A stretch of 64,000 bases of DNA from an uncultured Nitrospirota bacterium. GTDB taxonomy: Bacteria; Nitrospinota; Nitrospinia; CAJXCL01. The notes below the pieces were generated by a model, which made no database searches, was not told the DNA's origin, and saw only the letters and a program-made list of their open reading frames with translations. Positions 56,899 through 64,000 of this stretch are shown here, one piece after another (the stretch's first letter is position 1; each line of letters begins with the position of its first letter). The position numbers and the translations under genes were made by a program. The stretch lies in the NCBI GenBank assembly GCA_913051775.1, contig CAJXCL010000004.1:1-64000 (forward strand), in the 5' to 3' direction.

Positions 56899-57768
56899 TT
56901 AGTTTTTAATTAAAAGGACTTTTTGTTCTATCCAGTTAATAAGCCGGGGATTTAAAATTTTTTTTGTTTTTTCTTTATTTAACACAATTTCTTTTACCAT
57001 CTCAGCCAGTGATTCTTTCCGGCTTATAGTGGAATAAAGAGAAACAGCTTTATAAGTCTCATTCCATTTGTCGGATTCTATTTTATAAAATTGATACTGT
57101 TGTTGGTTCACCAGGTTTGTGAAGTAAGAGAAAGTATTCTGAATCATAAAAGAAGAGACATTTCCATACTGCCATCGATTCTCTATAGAATTAAAGTTCC
57201 ACTCCGAAAGCTCCGCAAACTGAGGAGCATGAGAATGCTTTCTTGCTTGACTTTCAGCGTTTAAAAAGTCGATTACATGCGTCATTTCGTGAATAAGCGT
57301 TCCTTTGATAATTTCTTCGTAGTATTCATCAGGGTTAACTTGTCTCATCCAATGATTGAAGAGGCGATTATAAATATCAATGCTTTTTACCTCTACTGAT
57401 GAAGCGGCAGAGGCAGCCTGAGATGGGTTGTGTGCGGCTAAATGATATCTATAGAACATATTATATTTAGATTGTTTAACCACGTTAAGAAAATCAGAAA
57501 GTTTATGATGGTTTTCAATATCCTTTAAGGCTTTTGTAATGAGATTTATTTCTTCAGAAGTCCATGGCTTGGGAATTGAGTCCAAACACCATGCCTCATC
57601 CCACTCACCTGTGCAGGAAGAAAGAGTCACGAATTTAAAACCCTTATATTCGCTTTGAATGAGGATTCGAGAGGACTTATCAGAATTTAATTTTTCTTCG
57701 GCATGTGAATAAAGCGGGGAAAGTGAGAAAAAACATAAAAATAAAATTGTGACTTTGTTTATCTTCAT
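56899..57768 (-). CDS. Secreted putative zinc metallopeptidase (HExxH)
   Basis: A 289-residue exported protein. A signal peptide of about 23 residues ends SHAEE. The gluzincin-like motif is HEMTH at 160-164 (H160, E161, H164) followed by VIDFLN; a downstream ESLAEMVKEIV (about 246-256) could supply a third ligand or structural Glu. A basic SQARKHSHAPQF stretch follows the motif. No family recognised, but the pattern is that of a periplasmic metalloprotease of the Zn-dependent M-type. It is alone on the minus strand beside secA. Confidence 0.7.
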   Translation of the reverse strand: MKINKVTILFLCFFSLSPLYSHAEEKLNSDKSSRILIQSEYKGFKFVTLSSCTGEWDEAWCLDSIPKPWTSEEINLITKALKDIENHHKLSDFLNVVKQSKYNMFYRYHLAAHNPSQAASAASSVEVKSIDIYNRLFNHWMRQVNPDEYYEEIIKGTLIHEMTHVIDFLNAESQARKHSHAPQFAELSEWNFNSIENRWQYGNVSSFMIQNTFSYFTNLVNQQQYQFYKIESDKWNETYKAVSLYSTISRKESLAEMVKEIVLNKEKTKKILNPRLINWIEQKVLLIKN

Positions 57769-57837
57769 TGTTTATATACTATAACACTGTAAAAAATCGT
57801 TTTTTGTAGAAGTTTTTTTGAAAGCTTTAATATATTA

Positions 57838-57897
57838 GCCACTAGGATTGAAAATACAAAATTTTTCCTTTCCTTTCTGTCTTAGTGATTTTGTGGA
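57838..57897. repeat. Family B repeat upstream of the metallo-beta-lactamase gene
   Basis: GCCACTAGGATTGAAAATAC and TTTCTGTCTTAGTGATTTTGTGG; diverged arms of the family B palindrome. Confidence 0.4.
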
Positions 57898-58058
57898 AAA
57901 TTGCTTTTATCTAATGATAAATAAATTCCGATTAAAAGTAGATTTTTTGGTATTATAATATCAATACATTGAAGAGACCATTCATCATCTAGCTTGTGCA
58001 TTTTGGTAGAATTAACGGCAAGATCTAAAATGCAGTCTAACCTAATAAGGAGACTATC

Positions 58059-58952
58059 ATGACAAAAGTTGACTTTTTAAAGGCAAATTTTTACCACGTA
58101 AAAAGGATTGTGACCGGTTGCTTGATGCTGGCATTGCTTCTCCTCGCGTGCGTAACGAACGCGGAAGAGGTTGCAAAAAGAAAAATTACAAGGATCGCAG
58201 GCGATCTCTATAGATTCCAAAATAAATTTCACTTTTCCGTGTTTCTGGTTACTCCGGAGGGAATCATTGTCACAGATCCGATCAATTCCGATGCGGCGCA
58301 ATGGCTTAAGGCCGAGCTTGTCAAACGTTTCAATCAGCCTGTAAAATACCTGATATACAGTCATGACCATGTGGACCACATTGCCGGCGGTGAGGTTTTT
58401 GCCGATTCAGCAGTTGTTGTTGCGCACGAGAATGCCAGAGTGAACATTATTGGCGAAAAGCGGCCGACTGCTATTCCAGACATCACTTTCTCTGACCAGA
58501 TGACGATCGAACTGGGTGGCAAGACCGTTGAACTCACCTACGTCGGCCGGGGCCATTCAGATAATATGATTGTGATGCGTTTTCCAGCAGAACGCGTCCT
58601 GTTCGCCGTTGACTTTATCCCGGTTAAAGCGGTGGCCTGGAAGAACATGACGGATGCCTACATTCCCGATTGGATGGATGCGATCAAACTTGTAGAGACT
58701 ATGAATTTCGACATTCTGGTGCCCGGACATGGCCCTATCGGCACTAAAGCGGATGCCTCCGCTTTTCGCGGATATATGGAAACGCTGTATGACGAAGTTC
58801 TTCGAGCGGCGCGTGACGGAAAATCTTTGCAGGAGATGAAGGAGAGCATCAGGCTGGATCAGTACAAGAACTGGCACCTCTACGAAAAATTCATATCGCT
58901 CAACATAGAGGGTATGTACAACCAGATTAAGCTGCACCGCCGGGGCAATTGA
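58059..58952 (+). CDS. Exported metallo-beta-lactamase-fold hydrolase
   Basis: A 297-residue MBL-fold protein with an N-terminal export signal of about 35 residues that contains a lipobox-like LLLLAC (C31). Metal ligands are visible: HDHVDH at 102-107 (H102, H104, D106, H107), the His in GRGHSDNM, the Asp in FAVDFIP and the His in VPGHGPIG. It resembles SoxH- or quinoprotein-relay-type MBL hydrolases. GC-rich codons (CGC, GCG, CTG) in the second half are unlike the A+T-rich neighbours, hinting at transfer. AAGGAG lies 8 bases before the ATG. Confidence 0.85.
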   Translation: MTKVDFLKANFYHVKRIVTGCLMLALLLLACVTNAEEVAKRKITRIAGDLYRFQNKFHFSVFLVTPEGIIVTDPINSDAAQWLKAELVKRFNQPVKYLIYSHDHVDHIAGGEVFADSAVVVAHENARVNIIGEKRPTAIPDITFSDQMTIELGGKTVELTYVGRGHSDNMIVMRFPAERVLFAVDFIPVKAVAWKNMTDAYIPDWMDAIKLVETMNFDILVPGHGPIGTKADASAFRGYMETLYDEVLRAARDGKSLQEMKESIRLDQYKNWHLYEKFISLNIEGMYNQIKLHRRGN

Positions 58953-58976
58953 AGCTTTCTGAAACTCATGAACTGA

Positions 58977-59055
58977 ATGAACCTGTTGACAGGGGTCGGG
59001 GATCAGGAATTAAATAAGGCTATAAACGTTGAGCTATCAGCTTTCAGCAAAAGAG
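58977..59055 (+). repeat. Repeat with GGGGTCGGGGATCAGG and CAGCTTTCAGCAAAAG
   Basis: This stretch lies between the MBL gene and the DUF3179 start. It contains AGGGGTCGGGGATCAGG (58988-59004) and GAGCTATCAGCTTTCAGC (59029-59046), matching fragments at 56811-56840, 49822-49850 and 3157-3175. An open frame through it is an artefact of the repeat. Confidence 0.55.
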
Positions 59056-59108
59056 AAATCAAAGATGGTTATAAATTGCTACCTGATCCTAGTTTCTATG
59101 GTGCAAAA

Positions 59109-60074
59109 ATGACACATAAATGTCGCAAGGGATTTGTTTTATTGCTTTTGCTAATTATTCTTGCTTTGAACGATAAGTCCTGGGCATTTTTGGATTTCGA
59201 TTTTTCTAATAATTTAGTCCCCTTAAAAGAAATAAAATCGGGAGGAGTCTCAAAAGACGGCATCCCGGCTGTTATCTTTCCGGAAATCATTACCGCAAAA
59301 AAAGCAGTAGAATTCATGAAAGATTCCGATCGTGTCATGGGGTTATCGATCAATAAAAAGAGTAGAGCCTATCCCATTAAAATACTGAATTGGCATGAAC
59401 TTGTAAATGACAGGCTTGGAGAGAGGGATGTGTTAATCTCCTTTTGCCCCCTGTGTGGTACAGGGCTGGTGTTTGATAGACGGGTAGGAAATAAAGAGCT
59501 TACTTTTGCGGTCTCAGGATTGCTTTACAATAGTGACCTTCTGTTTTATGATCACCATAGCGATTCTTTGTGGTCTCAAATTGAAGGGAAGGCCATAACC
59601 GGAAAATTTAGCGGGAGTAAATTAAAGCAATTGCCTTCGTACCACACCACATGGGATTATTGGAAAAAACAACACCCTGAGACTACAGTTGCTTTACCGG
59701 AACTTGGCTATATGCCGAGCTACGAAGCAGATGAATATGCTGCGTATAACAAATCCAACGAACTCATGTTTCCGGTATCAAAAAAGGATACCCGTTTTCA
59801 CCCAAAAGAAACAATCATTGGCGTCAGGTTAAATGGTGTTGCAAAGGCGTATTTTTATTCAACACTTGAAAAGTTAAAGACACCTATAGCTGATGCTGTT
59901 GGCGGTCAACCAATATTGGTGCATTATGACAAAGCGTCTTCAACAGCATATATTACGAATAAAAACAATAAACTTCTAAATTCAACCGTGGGGTTTTGGT
60001 TTGCCTGGTATGCGTTTAACAGTGATACACTTATTTATAATACAGCCATCAGCAGCCAGCTATTAACGGAATAA
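59109..60074 (+). CDS. DUF3179 domain protein, exported
   Basis: About 321 residues from ATG 59109. The first 27 residues (KCRKGFVLLLLLIILAL then NDKSWAF) form a signal peptide or anchor. The domain shows LNWHELVNDRLGERDVLISFCPLCGTGLVFDRR (cysteines C-x2-C), LLFYDHHSDSLWSQIEGKAITG and ELGYMPSYEADEYAAY, typical of DUF3179. The function is unknown. An open frame reaches upstream to 58977, but that part is a repeat. The last residues ISSQLLTE are also encoded by repeat-like sequence (CAGCCATCAGCAGCCAGCT), so the native C-terminus may have been replaced. Confidence 0.85.
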   Translation: MTHKCRKGFVLLLLLIILALNDKSWAFLDFDFSNNLVPLKEIKSGGVSKDGIPAVIFPEIITAKKAVEFMKDSDRVMGLSINKKSRAYPIKILNWHELVNDRLGERDVLISFCPLCGTGLVFDRRVGNKELTFAVSGLLYNSDLLFYDHHSDSLWSQIEGKAITGKFSGSKLKQLPSYHTTWDYWKKQHPETTVALPELGYMPSYEADEYAAYNKSNELMFPVSKKDTRFHPKETIIGVRLNGVAKAYFYSTLEKLKTPIADAVGGQPILVHYDKASSTAYITNKNNKLLNSTVGFWFAWYAFNSDTLIYNTAISSQLLTE

Positions 60075-60343
60075 TGGAGTAAAGTCTACTCTATGATGCA
60101 GCTATAAGCGGTCAGTTGGGCTTGACAGTCTTCTGATAATTATACCAAAGATTCAAAGGTTATCTCTTAAATATAATGGGACCAAATCTTTAAAAAACAA
60201 TTAGGCCCAACCATTGATTGAAGCCCTCCTTGTTAGGGGGCGCAAGGGGTGTGTCGCTAACCCCGCAAGAAACTTCGAAGAATGCGCTCGCTAAACACTT
60301 TCAATCGTTATGGTTTTGACAAATTTATATTTCAAAAAGGTAA
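60075..60343. repeat. Gene-free gap with family A copy 5
   Basis: 60244-60303 is an inverted copy of family A (its complement reads AAGTGTTTAGCGAGCGCATTC). A GGTCAGTTGGGCTTGACAG segment near 60110-60128 and GCCCTCCTTGTTAGGGGGCG (60221-60240) precede it. No gene. Confidence 0.5.
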
Positions 60344-60718
60344 ATGAAAACCAATATGAGTCCTTTGGAATTAGCACTCAAATACATGAAAATATTCTAT
60401 TCCGGCAAAGATCTTGACGATTTGTATCAACTTTTTTCCAATGAGTTTTCGTTCAAAGGACCATACTTCGAGTTTGATAGAGCGGAAGAGTATATAAACT
60501 CCTTGAAGTCAGATCCACCTGTTGGTCTCGAATACTCAATAATACAATCTTACGAGAACGCTACTTCTGCTTGCTTGGTGTATCAGTTTTTAAAATCAGG
60601 GGTTTCTATACCAATGGCACAACAATTTGATGTCAGTAATGGAAAAATTGATAAAATTCTTCTTATTTTTGATGCTGGAACATTTTCATATAACGATGAA
60701 AACTTGGCAAAGGAATAG
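60344..60718 (+). CDS. NTF2/SnoaL-like protein (124 aa)
   Basis: A 124-residue protein with the SnoaL/NTF2 pattern: an N-terminal helix LELALKYMKIFYSGKDLDDLYQLFSNEFSFKGPYFEFD, then strands CLVYQFLKSG and QQFDVSNGKIDKILLIFD. Members are ketosteroid isomerase-fold binding or catalytic proteins; residues needed for a specific activity cannot be read. AAAGG precedes ATG 60344; an internal ATG at 60356 (MSPLELALKYMK) is an alternative start. It stands between two repeat-rich gaps. Confidence 0.75.
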   Translation: MKTNMSPLELALKYMKIFYSGKDLDDLYQLFSNEFSFKGPYFEFDRAEEYINSLKSDPPVGLEYSIIQSYENATSACLVYQFLKSGVSIPMAQQFDVSNGKIDKILLIFDAGTFSYNDENLAKE

Positions 60719-61080
60719 ATTGCTATGCTATTGATTTTAGTAAGTAACAAAGACAAAAAGCAAATTTTTATAAAGTAAAGTTTGACACCTGTTCCACCCT
60801 ATGATAAATTTCCACCACGAAAAACAATTTCCTTTAATAATAAATGGAATGTCCTTATAATTAAATTGTAGGGAGTAGCCGGACAGTTTTATGAAAGTGT
60901 TCAGCGAGCGCATTTCCCGCTGCTTGCCTTCAACCGTATTGGTATAGGGTTTGCTGCTGGATTAGCGAGCGAACTTGAAATAAAATCATACTCTGCACTG
61001 AAGTTTCCCGTAGCTTGCGCAACGGGAAACTTCAAAAATATAAAAAGACCCTTAATATAGAAATTCCCGGCGATGCTTCC
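60719..61080. repeat. Gene-free region with family A copy 6 (most complete)
   Basis: 60891-61036 carries the longest copy of family A, starting GAAAGTGTTCAGCGAGCGCA and ending in a perfect 13-bp stem (60999-61011/61022-61034) with a 10-base loop AGCTTGCGCA. An open frame through 61015-61080 adds a false N-terminus to the following gene. Confidence 0.65.
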
Positions 61081-62853
61081 ATGAAGACTTTACTCCTTTT
61101 TCCCTTTCAGTGGTATCCTACCCAGCCATATCTGAGTACACCTTATTTGACATCATTTCTCCAGTCAAAAGGGTGGGATGTTGTCCAGAGAGACTTTAAT
61201 ATCCTCTCCTATGACATTTTTCTATCCCGACCATTTCTGGAAAAAGCGGTATCAAGGAGCAGAAGAAAGATAGACTTCCTTCGTGGCAAATCATCCCTGA
61301 CAAAGGTAGAAAATGCCTTGCTCCAGGTCCTTTCTGTCGGGGATCAATATTCCGGGGTCATCATTTCCCGGGTCGATGAAGCTAAAAAAGTGATGCGCTC
61401 GCCTGAACAATTTTTCAAATTCGACATTTACCAGGAAGCCCATACGGTCATTCAGTCGGCACTTAAACTAATTTCCGATGCCTATTTCCCATCCATGCTC
61501 AGTTTCCTAACTTACCGGAGTGGGAACGGAGCAGAGGAATCTTCCCAGAAGACTCAAACCATGGTATCAGACAAGAACACCAACCCTTTTATAGACTTAT
61601 ATGAAAATTTCCTGTTAGGATCGGAGCGCTGGGAGGATTATGGCATTATAGGGATTTCCATTATTGGTACGTCACAGATAATTCCAGGTCTTACACTGGC
61701 TAGAATGCTTAAAAAACGTTATCCCCATCTTTCTATTGTGCTTGGAGGGCCAATATTCAGCGTGATCGCGGAAAAGCTCAAAAAATGGCCTGAATTTTTT
61801 GATGAATTCTGCCATACCATTATTACTTTTGAGGGAGAGGAACCTCTTAACCAACTTTTGGTCGCGATTAAAAGTGGTTCTTCTCTGGATGGGGTTCCAA
61901 ACCTGATCTACAAAAAGAATGGTCAGGTTAAAGTGAGTGAGCGCAAGGCAACAATCCGGTTCAACGAAATTCCACCGCCGACCTTTGATGGGCTACCTGT
62001 AGATTTATATCTTTCGCCCCATCCTATTATACCGGTCCTTCAGAGCCGAGGATGCTATTGGGGCAAATGTACATTTTGCACACATAGTTATATTTACGGG
62101 CAGCGATACAGCCTGCATAAGAGTCGTTCAATGGTGGATCAATTGGAGTCTTTTTCCAAAAAATATAAAACAAAATACTTTACTTTTTCTGATGAGGCTG
62201 TCTCTCCCCACGCGCTCAATGACCTCTCTGACCATATTATTAAAAGGGGTCTTGATTTTAGTGGGCTAGTTATGCTGAGGTTTGAGAAGAAAATGGATGT
62301 AGAGCTTTTTCGTAAAATGAAAAAAGCAGGATTTGACTTTCTTCTCTATGGTCTTGAAAGTGCCAATAACCGCATTCTTTCACTAATGGAGAAAGGAAAC
62401 TCGGGCGAACTTGCCCGTGATGTCTTAAAAAAAAGCAAGGAGGCAGGCATCTGGAACCATCTTTTTCTCTTTTTCGGATTTCCAACAGAAACCTGGGAAG
62501 AGGCAATGGAAACTATTAAATTTCTAAAGGAGAATAGAGAGAACATACACTCCCTTGCCCCGGGTGTTTTTACTTTAAACAAGGATTCGGTAATCTATAA
62601 CCATCCGGAAAGATTTTCCATTACCCGGTTCATCGACCCCCCTGACATGGATATTGCGACGCATCTAAACTTTGAAATCAGCAATGGTATGTCCGTTAAA
62701 TCCGCACAGAAGGCAAGTGATTTATGTGTGGAGCAAATAAGCAGGTTATTTTCGAGCAATAATATTTGGGGGGGGATGCCACGGGAGCACTTCCTACTTT
62801 ATCTTGACCATTATGGAATGGAAGCGTTAAACAGAAACGATTCAATTCCATAG
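61081..62853 (+). CDS. B12-binding radical SAM protein
   Basis: A 590-residue protein with an N-terminal cobalamin-binding-type domain (MKTLLLFPFQWYPTQPYLST at the start; GISIIGTSQIIPGLTLARML and SIVLGGPIFSV) and a radical SAM domain. The cluster motif is CYWGKCTFC with spacing C-x4-C-x2-C at C325, C330 and C333; typical members have C-x3-C-x2-C. Downstream is FLLYGLESANNRILSLMEKG and LFFGFPTETWEEAMETI. Such proteins methylate or rearrange carbon skeletons of hopanoids, RiPPs or lipids. Start set at ATG 61081, after repeat family A. Substrate unknown; a zinc-ribbon protein and a lipid hydroxylase follow. Confidence 0.85.
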   Translation: MKTLLLFPFQWYPTQPYLSTPYLTSFLQSKGWDVVQRDFNILSYDIFLSRPFLEKAVSRSRRKIDFLRGKSSLTKVENALLQVLSVGDQYSGVIISRVDEAKKVMRSPEQFFKFDIYQEAHTVIQSALKLISDAYFPSMLSFLTYRSGNGAEESSQKTQTMVSDKNTNPFIDLYENFLLGSERWEDYGIIGISIIGTSQIIPGLTLARMLKKRYPHLSIVLGGPIFSVIAEKLKKWPEFFDEFCHTIITFEGEEPLNQLLVAIKSGSSLDGVPNLIYKKNGQVKVSERKATIRFNEIPPPTFDGLPVDLYLSPHPIIPVLQSRGCYWGKCTFCTHSYIYGQRYSLHKSRSMVDQLESFSKKYKTKYFTFSDEAVSPHALNDLSDHIIKRGLDFSGLVMLRFEKKMDVELFRKMKKAGFDFLLYGLESANNRILSLMEKGNSGELARDVLKKSKEAGIWNHLFLFFGFPTETWEEAMETIKFLKENRENIHSLAPGVFTLNKDSVIYNHPERFSITRFIDPPDMDIATHLNFEISNGMSVKSAQKASDLCVEQISRLFSSNNIWGGMPREHFLLYLDHYGMEALNRNDSIP

Positions 62854-62887
62854 GCAAAATCCCTCTATATTAAAAAAAGGCCAAAAA

Positions 62888-62940
62888 TTGAAGCTTTCCA
62901 CGCAGCAAGCTACGGGGTATGCGCTCGCTAAACACTTTCA
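62888..62940 (-). repeat. Dispersed repeat family A, copy 7
   Basis: On the minus strand it reads TGAAAGTGTTTAGCGAGCGCATACCCCGTAGC and continues with GTGGAAAGCTTC. It sits between two convergent genes. Confidence 0.6.
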
Positions 62941-63207
62941 GCTACCCTTGCCAGTTGGATTTACCGGTGAAAACGCATCGCCATCGGATTTGTCGGTGTA
63001 AACTGTTTCAACTCCCTCTTCAAATCTTTCAATGGTCACGTTATTTTCATCATCCCGGTTAACAAAATTTTTTCCCTTACAATGTGGGCAAACATACCAA
63101 TATTCGGTTGCGTCTGGATCCGGCTTTATAGCACTTGAACCAATAGTTTCAGGCGGCCATTCCGTAGAGAAATCTCCATTACATCCCTTGCATTTTTCTG
63201 TAGCCAT
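62938..63207 (-). CDS. Zinc-ribbon hypothetical protein (89 aa)
   Basis: An 89-residue protein with a strong ribosome site (GGAAGGAGG upstream of ATG 63207). It has two CxxC knuckles, CKGC at residues 6-9 and CPHC at 40-43 (YVCPHCKGKN), with an intervening 30-residue acidic stretch, and an acidic C-terminus DAFSPVNPTGKG. It probably binds zinc. The open frame upstream to 63297 includes non-family sequence, so the second ATG is used. No specific role is suggested by the neighbours. Confidence 0.7.
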   Translation of the reverse strand: MATEKCKGCNGDFSTEWPPETIGSSAIKPDPDATEYWYVCPHCKGKNFVNRDDENNVTIERFEEGVETVYTDKSDGDAFSPVNPTGKGS

Positions 63208-63495
63208 TATTATTCCTCCTTCCTTTAAATCCTTCCGGCGCGGATACCGAAAAGGTGTTAAGAGTTTGCCAAAAAATATCAAGTTATTTTTTAGCAAGCT
63301 CTAAGGCTGTTTTAAAGCTTATCCTAAGAAGTCAATAATACTATATTATAAAAAAAATAATATTAGTGCAATATAAAAAATTTAAGGGTAATAAAATCAA
63401 GCCTTAAAAAGATAAAATTCAATGTTGGCTTTTTACAGAAGCCAACAGCAGACTTTAACCTTTCATCATCCTATGATTTTAGCTAAAATGAATTT

Positions 63496-64000
63496 ATGAC
63501 GGAATATGTTTTAGGCAATGAAGCGATGATAAGGGCAGGCTTTTTCTTTGGGATATTCATTGCTGTCGCTTTATGGGAGCAAGTGAGTCCGAGAAGGGCT
63601 CTGACCGTATCGAAAGGATTAAGGTGGCTTAACAATCTTGGAATTGTATTTTTTAACACAGTTCTTTTACGTCTCTTGTTTCCTCTTATGGCCGTGGGTG
63701 TGGCTATTATGGCGGAGAAAGGGAATTGGGGGATACTAAATAATGTTGAATTAAAGAGCTCCGTTAAATTGTTTTTTGCCGTTTTATTTTTAGATTTTGC
63801 CATATATATACAGCATGTTGTGGTCCATGCTATTCCACTGTTATGGCGACTCCATCGTATGCACCATGCGGATCTGGATTATGACGTTTCCACCGGTGCC
63901 CGCTTTCATCCAATAGAAATTATTCTTTCCATGATCATTAAAATGTTTGTTGTTGCCGCTTTGGGATCGCCTCCGGCGGCAGTTGTTATTTTTGAAGTCT
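63496..64000 (+). CDS. Sterol desaturase/fatty acid hydroxylase family protein (partial)
   Basis: The gene continues past the window edge; 168 residues are visible. It is a multi-helix membrane protein with the diiron histidine boxes: HVVVH (107-111), HRMHH (120-124) and the HPIE block (H138). Members hydroxylate or desaturate lipids in the bacterial membrane, for example carotenoids, fatty acids or alkylglycerols. The preceding ATG at 63489 is followed by an early stop, so ATG 63496 is used. A remaining His box lies beyond the edge. Lipid-modifying context is shared with the B12 radical SAM gene. Confidence 0.85.
   Translation, partial: MTEYVLGNEAMIRAGFFFGIFIAVALWEQVSPRRALTVSKGLRWLNNLGIVFFNTVLLRLLFPLMAVGVAIMAEKGNWGILNNVELKSSVKLFFAVLFLDFAIYIQHVVVHAIPLLWRLHRMHHADLDYDVSTGARFHPIEIILSMIIKMFVVAALGSPPAAVVIFEV

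Noticed and set aside
58977-59108. N-terminal extension of the DUF3179 gene
   Set aside because: The sequence is a repeat found elsewhere between genes, and a signal peptide begins at the internal ATG 59109.
61015-61080. N-terminal extension of the B12 radical SAM gene
   Set aside because: It lies over the final stem of repeat family A; the B12 domain begins at ATG 61081.

Overview
The window is A+T-rich by eye and comes from a free-living diderm (Gram-negative-type) bacterium. It carries the start of a heptosyltransferase gene (LPS core), SecA with a C-terminal zinc motif, a complete complex I operon, a split glycine decarboxylase (GcvPA/GcvPB), RicT, a monomeric NADP isocitrate dehydrogenase and a YpdA-type flavoprotein. 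Intergenic spaces are crowded with short palindromic dispersed repeats. This mix suggests a Nitrospinota-like or deltaproteobacterial-type lineage, but nothing here proves the taxon. I saw no tRNA, rRNA, CRISPR array, transposase or phage gene.

Layout. 1-12 kb is housekeeping metabolism: heptosyltransferase (partial) and a TIGR02757 protein on the minus strand, then on the plus strand a HAD phosphatase, leuD, leuB, asd, an MTA phosphorylase overlapping hemL, eno, an FtsB-like protein, a Bax-inhibitor-1/YccA protein overlapping maf, and a PAP2 phosphatase on the minus strand. 12-20 kb is a mixed stretch: a decayed reading frame, a hotdog thioesterase, acetoacetyl-CoA synthetase plus thiolase (a likely acetoacetate module), an EamA permease and three small or accessory genes.

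20-35.7 kb is one minus-strand operon, nuoA-B-C-D-E-F-G-H-I-J-K-[MrpD-like]-[81-aa protein]-[NuoL/MrpD hybrid]-nuoM-nuoN, led by a clear sigma70-type promoter. The place of canonical nuoL is taken by three genes, so the operon encodes four antiporter-type membrane subunits instead of three. This is the most interesting system in the window. About 1 kb beyond nuoA, on the other strand, lies an orphan nuoF-nuoE pair in reversed order. Its NuoF has an altered FMN-loop and an altered N3 cysteine spacing. It converges on the monomeric NADP-isocitrate dehydrogenase.

41-57 kb holds purB, holB-ricT-metG (with an unlisted 51-aa membrane protein after metG), an operon gcvPA-ypdA-gcvPB, a TIGR03960 radical SAM protein, a MerR regulator and secA. 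57-64 kb is accessory: a secreted HExxH protein, an exported metallo-beta-lactamase-fold hydrolase with higher-GC codon use, a DUF3179 protein, an NTF2-like protein, a B12-binding radical SAM protein, a zinc-ribbon protein and a fatty acid hydroxylase/sterol desaturase gene cut by the window edge.

Several unrelated repeat families recur between genes across the window and even inside operons. They have supplied false N-terminal extensions and, in one case, apparently the last codons of a gene.
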